Assembly: GCA_019137115.1 (NCBI GenBank)
Contig: JAGVSV010000098.1
Coordinates: 1-5,820, forward strand
Source: Bacillota bacterium
GTDB lineage: Bacteria; Bacillota; Clostridia; Christensenellales; Aristaeellaceae
Direction: 5' to 3'
DNA: 5,820 bases
Part shown: positions 1 through 5,820 of the stretch, in pieces
How positions within the stretch are numbered: position 1 is the stretch's first letter
Layout of the letters: every line of letters starts with the position of its first letter
The notes under the pieces: model-generated
The model's database searches: none
What the model saw: only the letters and a program-made list of their open reading frames with translations
What the model was told of the DNA's origin: nothing
Program-made: the position numbers and the translations under genes

Positions 1-1
1 C

Positions 2-1150
<1,149 letters not shown>

Positions 1151-1154
1151 TGCC

Positions 1155-1177
1155 TTCCCGCCGCAAGACGGCTGGAA
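1155..1177 (+). other. Intercistronic hairpin between dehydratase and LCP genes
   Basis: TTCCCGCCG (1155-1163) pairs with CGGCTGGAA (1169-1177) in 8 of 9 positions around a CAAGA loop. It begins five bases after the dehydratase stop and ends 10 bases before the next ribosome binding site. No T-run follows (the next bases are ATACATGC), so it is not a standard Rho-independent terminator. It may be an RNA stability or processing element that separates expression of the two cistrons. The pairing is seen directly; the role is inference. Confidence 0.45.
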
Positions 1178-1187
1178 ATACATGCAT

Positions 1188-1195
1188 GGAAGAGG
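1188..1195 (+). promoter_or_regulatory. Ribosome binding site setting the LCP start at 1201
   Basis: GGAAGAGG lies five bases before ATG 1201. An in-frame ATG at 1150 overlaps the previous stop codon, but it has no such site, would place the signal peptide 17 residues inside the protein, and lies before the hairpin at 1155-1177. The start at 1201 is therefore preferred. Confidence 0.75.
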
Positions 1196-1200
1196 TTAAC

Positions 1201-2151
1201 ATGAAACGAACCATCCGTACCCTGATTCTGGGCATCCTGTTGCTTGCGTTGGTGGTACCTGGAATCGCCGAACAACCCACCCTGACGCAGGAACAGATAG
1301 ACGAAATTAACGCTGCCCTGAATGATCCGGAAAAGGATATGCCGGTTAACGAAGCATACCGTGTGACCATCGACCCGAATGATCTGTCGGTCACCCCCGA
1401 CCTTGATCCGGACTGGATGAACATCCTTCTGCTGGGCACCGACACCGGAAACTTTAAACTCAACTACGGCCGCACGGATGCTATGCTCATCGCTTCCGTT
1501 AATGTGGTAACCGGTGAAGTCAAACTGACCAGCCTGGTGCGCGACATGTGGATTGAGGATATTCCTGTGCTCCACTGGAAAAACCGAATCAACACCGCAA
1601 ACGCCTTTGGCGGACCGCTGCTGGCGATTAAGACCGTGAATGAAACGCTGGGCCTGAACATTGAGCGCTATTGTTCGGTCAACTTCCGCGGCTTTAAAGA
1701 CATCATTGACAGCCTGGGCGGGGTTTCGATTGTTCTATCGGGTGCCGAAGCCAAGATCGTCGGCGTTTCCGGGAGGGATGAGGAGTTGCTGCTCAACGGC
1801 GAGCAGGCGCTCAATTACGTCCGGATCCGCCAGTTGGACGACAACTTCGGTCGCAACAACCGCCAGCGCAAGCTGCTTAACGCCATGCTGGTCAGTGCCA
1901 AGGACAGCCCCATCAATGAGGTGCTGACCGCCGTAACCCAGGCGTTCCGGGCGATGGACACCAACATCACGATGCCCGAAGTTGTAAAACTCACGCCGGT
2001 TATCTTGAAGAACACCGGAGAGGCTGCTATGCTGAGCCTGCCGCAGCCTGGCGAGTACTACGGCAAAATGATGGCGGAGGATCTGAGCGTCATCATCTTC
2101 GACCAGGAAAAAACACGGCAAAGCGCGCACGCGTTCATCTACGGCGAATGA
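1201..2151 (+). CDS. Exported LytR-CpsA-Psr (LCP) family protein
   Basis: This 316-residue protein belongs to the LCP family. These enzymes act outside the membrane and usually transfer undecaprenyl-pyrophosphate-linked polymers (teichoic acid, capsule or other wall glycans) to peptidoglycan. The N-terminus MKRTIRTLILGILLLALVVPGIA is a basic segment plus hydrophobic core that could be cleaved after Ala23. The LCP domain covers about residues 73-235. It begins with NILLLGTDTG (74-83), and residues expected for metal and phosphate binding are present: Asp81, Arg91, Asp93, Arg114 and Asp115, then YVRIRQLDD with Arg208 and Arg210, and FGRNNRQR with Arg218 and Arg221. The usual SIPRD motif reads SLVRD here, with Val replacing Pro. 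LGGVSI and LLNGEQALNY are also typical. About 80 residues follow the core without a recognised domain. Its position 50 bases after a sugar-nucleotide enzyme suggests that the transferred glycan is made by the same operon; this is inference. It could alternatively stay anchored as a type II membrane protein, as most LCP enzymes do. Confidence 0.92.
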   Translation: MKRTIRTLILGILLLALVVPGIAEQPTLTQEQIDEINAALNDPEKDMPVNEAYRVTIDPNDLSVTPDLDPDWMNILLLGTDTGNFKLNYGRTDAMLIASVNVVTGEVKLTSLVRDMWIEDIPVLHWKNRINTANAFGGPLLAIKTVNETLGLNIERYCSVNFRGFKDIIDSLGGVSIVLSGAEAKIVGVSGRDEELLLNGEQALNYVRIRQLDDNFGRNNRQRKLLNAMLVSAKDSPINEVLTAVTQAFRAMDTNITMPEVVKLTPVILKNTGEAAMLSLPQPGEYYGKMMAEDLSVIIFDQEKTRQSAHAFIYGE

Positions 2152-2176
2152 TGCGCGGACAGGAAAGGATTTACAC

Positions 2177-3238
2177 ATGAGGAAATGGACCGCTCTTTTG
2201 CTGGCAGTGCTGCTGGTGTCGGTGATGGCATCGGCGTCTGCCGCGACCGTAATTGATGCCAGCGCCAACCGCGCCATCACCCCCAAGGGGGATCCCACGA
2301 TCAATAACCCGCGCATCCCTGGTGAAAGCATGACCACCGGCTTACCGTTTGATGGGGAGTACGTGCCGCTGTTGGTCAACATTGACAACGTGCTGGGCGC
2401 CTGGCCGCAATGGGGCATTGGCGATGCGGACATCATCTACGAAATGCCCATCCACGGGCTCACCCTGACCCGGCTGGTTGCCCTGTTTGCGGACAAGCAT
2501 CCCGAAAACGTGGGACCCGTCCGCTCCGGCCGCGTGCTGCATGCCGAACTGCGTGAGGAATGGGACGCGGGTTGGACCTTTGCCGGCATCCAGAGAAAAG
2601 ACGGCACGAACGTCAATGACGCCTTGCGGGAGTTTGGCGCGCGTAAAAAGACCCATGACCTGATCTATGACCTGAATGGCAACAAATACTCCAAGTACTA
2701 CCATAATGTGAAGGATCACAAGCCGCCGCATCACCACAGCGTGCACGCGGCGGAGCTGATCCAGAATGCCCTTGGGTATGACTTCCCGGAGCGTCCCTTC
2801 CTGTTCACGGATGAGCTCCCCATAACAGGTGACATCGCCACACAGATCACGCTGGTGTATGGCGGCAACACGAAGAACTACACCAACTCCGCGTTTGACT
2901 ATGACGCGGCATCCAACCGCTACACCCGTACCCGTCAGGGGCAGCCCTATGTGGACCAGAACAATCCCGGCCAGCCGCTCACGTTCAGCAATGTCATCGT
3001 GCAATGGACGGACCTGGGCTTCAACGGTGCCGCCAACGCGCCGGAGCTGCGTGAAGTGGGCACCGGCAACGCGGACATCTTTATGGGCGGCCGCCACATC
3101 GCCGGCATCTGGGTGCGCAGCAGCACGACCGACCGCACGGTGTTCTACGACGAGAACGGCGACGAAATCCGCCTGCAGCGCGGCAAGACCTGGATCAACG
3201 TGACGACCCAGCGCTCCACAGAGGTCACCTACCAGTAA
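2177..3238 (+). CDS. Exported DUF3048 (YerB-like) protein
   Basis: This 353-residue protein starts at an ATG seven bases after AGGAAAGGA (2161-2169). The N-terminus is a clear signal peptide with likely cleavage near ASA-AT (about residues 21-22). There is no Cys for lipid attachment, unlike lipoprotein members of the family such as YerB. The N-terminal DUF3048 domain shows VNIDN (67-71), PQWGIGDADIIYE (77-89), LTRLVALF (98-105) and GPVRSGR (113-119). The C-terminal DUF3048_C domain shows FSNVIVQW (270-277), a GTGNADIFMGGRHIAGIW segment and GKTWI (336-340). Between the domains, residues 175-190 hold six His (176, 181, 185, 186, 187, 190), a richer cluster than I expect for the family. The molecular function of DUF3048 is not known. 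The gene is 25 bases after the LCP gene and is followed by a terminator, so it is probably the last gene of an envelope operon. Confidence 0.9.
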   Translation: MRKWTALLLAVLLVSVMASASAATVIDASANRAITPKGDPTINNPRIPGESMTTGLPFDGEYVPLLVNIDNVLGAWPQWGIGDADIIYEMPIHGLTLTRLVALFADKHPENVGPVRSGRVLHAELREEWDAGWTFAGIQRKDGTNVNDALREFGARKKTHDLIYDLNGNKYSKYYHNVKDHKPPHHHSVHAAELIQNALGYDFPERPFLFTDELPITGDIATQITLVYGGNTKNYTNSAFDYDAASNRYTRTRQGQPYVDQNNPGQPLTFSNVIVQWTDLGFNGAANAPELREVGTGNADIFMGGRHIAGIWVRSSTTDRTVFYDENGDEIRLQRGKTWINVTTQRSTEVTYQ

Positions 3239-3269
3239 TCAGTATATATTCTATCCAAAGGTTCTTATG

Positions 3270-3299
3270 CCCGCGCGGAGCTTCCCGCGCGGGTTTTCT
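3270..3299 (+). terminator. Rho-independent terminator of the envelope operon
   Basis: A perfect 9-bp stem, CCCGCGCGG (3270-3278) with CCGCGCGGG (3285-3293), encloses the loop AGCTTC and is followed by TTTTC. It lies 31 bases after the DUF3048 stop. Read on the other strand there is no T-run after the stem, so it works for + strand transcripts only. Confidence 0.9.
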
Positions 3300-3313
3300 G
3301 AACAAGACCGGGC

Positions 3314-3347
3314 AATAGAGAAAACCCCGGAGCGGCTGCCCCGGGGT
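3314..3347 (-). terminator. Rho-independent terminator of the desulfoferrodoxin gene
   Basis: On the - strand, ACCCCGG (3347-3341) pairs with CCGGGGT (3330-3324) around a 10-base loop, and TTTTCTCTATT runs on from the stem. It begins 21 bases after the desulfoferrodoxin stop. The stem is shorter than that of the opposing terminator, but its position and T-rich tail fit. Confidence 0.75.
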
Positions 3348-3368
3348 CCCTGCGCACACTGTGTTGCG

Positions 3369-3737
3369 TCAGGCTTTCCACAACCCATGAAGGTTGCAGT
3401 ACGCGTACGCGGCAACCATCTCGTCGCCGTCAGCCAGTGCGAAGTGCGCTTCCGGTGCGCCAGTGTGGTTGAGCTTCTTGCGCTGACAGCCAGCTTTGGT
3501 GTGCAGCGCAATCCAGCCGATGTGATGCTCTTCGGTCATGGGGTGGGCCACTGAGCCAACCTTCACGGTCACGTTGTTGCCGGAAACCGTCACAACGGGC
3601 ACGTGTTTTTCCTTGGAGGCATCCACCGTATCCGGGGTCATCTCTTCCATCTCGTCACCGCAGCATACGATGCGCGGGCCGTGGTCCTCCACGTAGGTGA
3701 CGATGTTGCCACAGTGTTTGCAGTGGTAAAATTTCAT
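3369..3737 (-). CDS. dfx: Desulfoferrodoxin (two-iron superoxide reductase)
   Basis: This 122-residue cytoplasmic protein should reduce superoxide to hydrogen peroxide without releasing oxygen, the usual superoxide defence of anaerobes, with electrons from rubredoxin or similar donors. Residues 1-35 are the small desulforedoxin-like domain: Cys6, Cys9, Cys25 and Cys26 match the C-x2-C and C-C ligands of iron centre I. The catalytic domain follows. His45, His65, His71, Cys114 and His117 match the His4-Cys ligands of centre II, in the motifs EKHVP, AHPM, EEHH and YCNLHGLW. Glu43 and Lys44, known to matter in superoxide binding and protonation, are present. Length is close to that of known desulfoferrodoxins. 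A longer reading from GTG codons at 3746 or 3743 is possible, but the first overlaps the ribosome binding site, so ATG 3737 is preferred. The gene has its own promoter and terminator, so it is probably monocistronic. No rubredoxin gene is in the window. Confidence 0.96.
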   Translation of the reverse strand: MKFYHCKHCGNIVTYVEDHGPRIVCCGDEMEEMTPDTVDASKEKHVPVVTVSGNNVTVKVGSVAHPMTEEHHIGWIALHTKAGCQRKKLNHTGAPEAHFALADGDEMVAAYAYCNLHGLWKA

Positions 3738-3745
3738 GGGCACCA

Positions 3746-3751
3746 CCTCCT
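3746..3751 (-). promoter_or_regulatory. Ribosome binding site of desulfoferrodoxin
   Basis: On the - strand a perfect AGGAGG sits eight bases before ATG 3737. It rules out the GTG at 3746, which overlaps this site. Confidence 0.85.
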
Positions 3752-3767
3752 GTATGTTAGTACACTC

Positions 3768-3796
3768 ATCTTATGCGTCCCGGCCTGCCCTGTCAA
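3768..3796 (-). promoter_or_regulatory. Sigma-A type promoter of desulfoferrodoxin
   Basis: On the - strand, TTGACA (3796-3791) is followed after exactly 17 bases by TAAGAT (3773-3768). The -35 is perfect and the -10 matches TATAAT at four of six positions. Transcription would start near 3761, giving a leader of about 24 bases with the AGGAGG site inside it. Confidence 0.7.
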
Positions 3797-3916
3797 GCGG
3801 CGGCCGATGGTAAGTCTGCGCAGAGCTGGGCATCAGCGACCCATAAAAAGCAATCTTTCGGGCGTCAGGCAGCACTTCCTCACCTTGCCTGCAATACCAG
3901 CGCACCAGGCCATTTC
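3797..3916. other. Core of the divergent intergenic region, no gene seen
   Basis: These 120 bases lie between the two opposite -35 boxes. I see no coding signal here: a reading frame in line with the glycyl-tRNA synthetase runs through it, but it lies upstream of that gene's promoter. The only structure noted is a 6-bp inverted repeat, CAGGCA (3866-3871) with TGCCTG (3886-3891), too short to interpret. Confidence 0.5.
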
Positions 3917-3945
3917 TTGACAACAAAAGGTGAACTGGCTATCAT
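3917..3945 (+). promoter_or_regulatory. Sigma-A type promoter of glycyl-tRNA synthetase
   Basis: A perfect TTGACA (3917-3922), a 17-base spacer and TATCAT (3940-3945, five of six matches to TATAAT) form a strong predicted promoter. Transcription would start near 3952, leaving a leader of only about 22 bases. That is far too short for a T-box riboswitch, which often precedes aminoacyl-tRNA synthetase genes in Bacillota. Confidence 0.8.
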
Positions 3946-3960
3946 CGATGCAAACAGTCG

Positions 3961-3966
3961 GGAGGG
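3961..3966 (+). promoter_or_regulatory. Ribosome binding site setting the glyQS start at 3974
   Basis: GGAGGG lies seven bases before ATG 3974. It separates the real start from an in-frame ATG 201 bases upstream, which lies outside the predicted transcript. Confidence 0.8.
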
Positions 3967-3973
3967 TGGTTTC

Positions 3974-5362
3974 ATGTCTCAGACGGTAACCATGGACAAG
4001 CTGGTCGCGCTGTGCAAAGTGCGCGGTTTCATTTACTCTGGCAGCGAAATCTATGGGGGCCTCGCCAACACGTGGGACTATGGCCCGCTGGGTGTGGAGT
4101 TCAAAAACAACGTCAAGCGTGCCTGGTGGAAAAAATTCGTGCAGGAATCCAGATACAACGTCGGTCTGGACAGCGCCATCCTGATGAACCGCGATGTGTG
4201 GGTGGCGTCCGGCCATGTGGGCAGCTTCAACGACCCGCTGATGGACTGCCGCGCGTGCAAGGCGCGCTTCCGCGCCGACAAGCTGGTGGAGGACGATGCC
4301 ACCGCCAAAGGGCAGCCGGTGCAGGCGGACGGCTGGAGCAACGAACAGCTGGAAGCCTACATCAAGGACCATGACATCCCTTGCCCCGAGTGCGGCAAAC
4401 GGGATTTTACTGCGATCCGCAAGTTCAACATGATGTTCCGCACACACCAGGGCGTGACCGAGGACAGCGCCGCCGAAATCTACCTGCGGCCGGAAACCGC
4501 ACAGGGCATCTTTGTCAATTTTAAGAACATCATCCGCTCCACGCGCCGCCGTCTGCCCATGGGCGTATGCCAGATTGGTAAGTCCTTCCGCAATGAGATT
4601 ACGCCGGGCAACTTCATATTCCGCACGCGGGAGTTTGAGCAGATGGAACTGGAGTTTTTCTGCAAGCCCGGCGAGGATCTGGAATGGTTCGCCTATTGGC
4701 GCGCGTTCTGTCACCAGTGGCTGCTGGATCTGGGCATCAAGCCGGAAAGCCTGCGCCTGCGTGATCACAAGCCCGAGGAACTGTCTCATTATTCCAAAGC
4801 CACCACAGACTTTGAGTTCTTGTTCCCCTTTGGCTGGGGCGAGCTGTGGGGCGTTGCCGACCGTACGGATTTTGACCTGACCGCGCACCAGAACCAGAGC
4901 GGCGAAAACATGGAATACATCGACCCGGTCACCAATGAGCGCTACATTCCCTATGTGGTGGAGCCCTCGCTGGGCGCCGACCGCGCGGCGCTGGCATTCC
5001 TGGCCAACGCCTATGAGGAGGAGCAGCTGGAGAACGACACCCGTGTGGTTCTGCGTCTGCACCCGGCCTTGGCGCCGTACAAAGCCGCCGTGCTGCCGCT
5101 GCAGAAGAACAAGCTGGGGCAAGCCGCGCAGGCGCTTTACCAGGACCTCGCCCGGGACTTCATGATTGAGTATGACGAAACCGGATCCATCGGCAAGCGG
5201 TACCGCCGCCAGGATGAGATCGGCACGCCGTTGTGCATCACAGTCGATTTTGACACCGAGCCCACAGGCACGGTGACCGTGCGGGAGCGCGATTCGATGC
5301 AGCAGGAACGCGTGGCGATTGGCGATCTGCGTCCGTACATTTCCGAGCGGATCGCCTTTTAG
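3974..5362 (+). CDS. glyQS: Glycyl-tRNA synthetase, single-subunit alpha2 type
   Basis: This 462-residue cytoplasmic class II enzyme charges tRNA-Gly with glycine using ATP. It is the alpha2 homodimer type, not the alpha2beta2 GlyQ/GlyS type; the length is normal for bacterial members. Family blocks are GFIYSGSEIYGGLANTWDYG (18-37), LRPETAQGIFVNFKN (171-185), and motif 2 running from IGKSFRNEITPGNFIF (201-216) into RTREFEQMELEFF (217-229). Motif 3 is EPSLGADRAAL (330-340), with Arg337. Cys92, Cys95, Cys137 and Cys140 form two C-x2-C pairs flanking an insertion and could bind zinc. The C-terminal anticodon-binding domain (about 360-462) includes GSIGKRYRRQDEIGTP. The ATG at 3974 is chosen because the family N-terminus begins there, a ribosome binding site precedes it, and the upstream extension lies outside the predicted transcript. 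No terminator is seen after the stop, so the next gene is probably co-transcribed. Confidence 0.97.
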   Translation: MSQTVTMDKLVALCKVRGFIYSGSEIYGGLANTWDYGPLGVEFKNNVKRAWWKKFVQESRYNVGLDSAILMNRDVWVASGHVGSFNDPLMDCRACKARFRADKLVEDDATAKGQPVQADGWSNEQLEAYIKDHDIPCPECGKRDFTAIRKFNMMFRTHQGVTEDSAAEIYLRPETAQGIFVNFKNIIRSTRRRLPMGVCQIGKSFRNEITPGNFIFRTREFEQMELEFFCKPGEDLEWFAYWRAFCHQWLLDLGIKPESLRLRDHKPEELSHYSKATTDFEFLFPFGWGELWGVADRTDFDLTAHQNQSGENMEYIDPVTNERYIPYVVEPSLGADRAALAFLANAYEEEQLENDTRVVLRLHPALAPYKAAVLPLQKNKLGQAAQALYQDLARDFMIEYDETGSIGKRYRRQDEIGTPLCITVDFDTEPTGTVTVRERDSMQQERVAIGDLRPYISERIAF

Positions 5363-5371
5363 GCCAGCGTT

Positions 5372-5377
5372 AGGAGG
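5372..5377 (+). promoter_or_regulatory. Ribosome binding site of the TTG-started gene
   Basis: AGGAGG lies five bases before TTG 5383. An in-frame TAG at 5371 closes the frame upstream, and the first in-frame ATG comes only at codon 100, so this site fixes the unusual start. Confidence 0.8.
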
Positions 5378-5382
5378 TTCTA

Positions 5383-5820
5383 TTGTCCAACCAACCATAT
5401 CAAGAGCCCGAATATCCGATAGAGCCAGCCGAGCCGCGGCGACCGTCCTACCCGCCGGAGCCTGAGCAAGCACCGCCCTCCCCGTACAGCCGCCCCGCGC
5501 GGCCCGTGGAATATGCCGACGATCCGGCGTACGCGCCGCAGCCTCAGCCCATCTACAACCAGGATGCGTATGGCCGCAATCTGTACGATGATGAGGACGA
5601 GGAATTCGCCCCGCGGCGCTGGCCGTGGGTGCTTCTGGCCATCGTGCTGGCGCTGGGCGTGGCGTTTGCGGCGATCCAGATGTTTGTGCCGGCAAACTCC
5701 ACCGGCATCATGGGTTCTGCCCGCCGCGCGACGAACGTGGCGGTGGACGGCGTCAAAGGCTTGCTGGGCATGCGTGAGCCCGTCCTGCCGCAGTTAATAA
5801 AATTTGAAACCCCGTCCCAG
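5383..5820 (+). CDS. Single-pass membrane protein with Pro/Tyr-rich tail (3' partial)
   Basis: The frame starts at TTG 5383 and stays open to the window end, giving 146 visible residues. I do not recognise the family. Residues 1-77 look disordered and cytoplasmic, with 19 Pro, 9 Tyr and 16 acidic residues, including a DDEDEE run at 69-74. Arg78-Arg79 precede a hydrophobic helix at about 82-102 (WVLLAIVLALGVAFAAIQMF), which suggests N-inside topology with the remainder outside the cell. The visible outer part has a small Gly/Arg-rich region followed by PQLIKFETPSQ, perhaps the start of a beta-rich domain; this is a guess. The gene lies 20 bases after glyQS with no terminator between, so it is probably read from the glyQS promoter. 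No ATG-based reading covers the N-terminus, so start-codon-limited gene calling would miss it. Confidence 0.8.
   Translation, partial: MSNQPYQEPEYPIEPAEPRRPSYPPEPEQAPPSPYSRPARPVEYADDPAYAPQPQPIYNQDAYGRNLYDDEDEEFAPRRWPWVLLAIVLALGVAFAAIQMFVPANSTGIMGSARRATNVAVDGVKGLLGMREPVLPQLIKFETPSQ

Noticed and set aside
3866..3891. 6-bp inverted repeat CAGGCA/TGCCTG in the divergent region
   Set aside because: The arms are too short and the spacer too long to claim an operator or a structured RNA without comparative data.
3603..3920. 105-codon + strand frame opposite dfx and the intergenic region
   Set aside because: It is antisense to a strongly supported desulfoferrodoxin gene and its promoter, with no recognisable motifs or ribosome binding site.
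3773..3973. 67-residue N-terminal extension of glycyl-tRNA synthetase
   Set aside because: It lies mostly upstream of the predicted transcription start, contains both promoters' elements, shows no family similarity, and ATG 3974 has a good ribosome binding site.
3960..3973. T-box-like AGGGTGG sequence before glyQS
   Set aside because: The match to AGGGTGGNACCGCG breaks after the first bases, and there is no room for Stem I or an antiterminator between the promoter and the start codon.
3833..5695. 620-codon open frame on the - strand across glyQS and its promoter
   Set aside because: It lies opposite a clear glyQS gene, has no recognisable family motifs, and long antisense open frames are expected from codon bias in GC-rich genes.

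Overview
The window looks like chromosome from a GC-rich, low-oxygen member of the Bacillota, probably a Clostridia-type anaerobe. The reasons are strong AGGAGG-type ribosome binding sites, near-consensus sigma-A promoters with 17-base spacers, an LCP-family envelope protein, a DUF3048 protein, a single-subunit (alpha2) glycyl-tRNA synthetase, and a two-iron desulfoferrodoxin, which is typical of anaerobes. The taxonomic placement is inference; no rRNA or other taxonomic marker is present.

Left part (2-3299, + strand): three genes appear to form the end of a cell-envelope operon. They are the C-terminal part of a CapD/WbpM/PglF-type nucleotide-sugar 4,6-dehydratase (cut by the window edge), an exported LytR-CpsA-Psr (LCP) protein, and an exported DUF3048 (YerB-like) protein. 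The gaps are 50 and 25 bases, and a good Rho-independent terminator follows. The first enzyme makes a modified sugar nucleotide. LCP proteins usually transfer lipid-linked glycans to the wall, so the first two genes fit a shared role in surface glycan assembly. The DUF3048 protein is presumably exported to the same compartment, but its function is unknown.

Middle (3300-3973): a desulfoferrodoxin/superoxide reductase gene lies on the - strand between its own terminator and its own promoter. It converges on the envelope operon and diverges from the glycyl-tRNA synthetase gene. The divergent intergenic region carries one near-consensus promoter in each direction.

Right part (3974-5820, + strand): glycyl-tRNA synthetase is followed after 20 bases by a gene starting with TTG. 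It encodes a single-pass membrane protein with a long Pro/Tyr/acidic-rich cytoplasmic tail and runs off the window end.

I see no mobile element, CRISPR array, tRNA, rRNA or clearly new multi-gene system. The most unusual items are the TTG-started membrane protein, the His-rich segment of the DUF3048 protein, and a hairpin between the first two genes.
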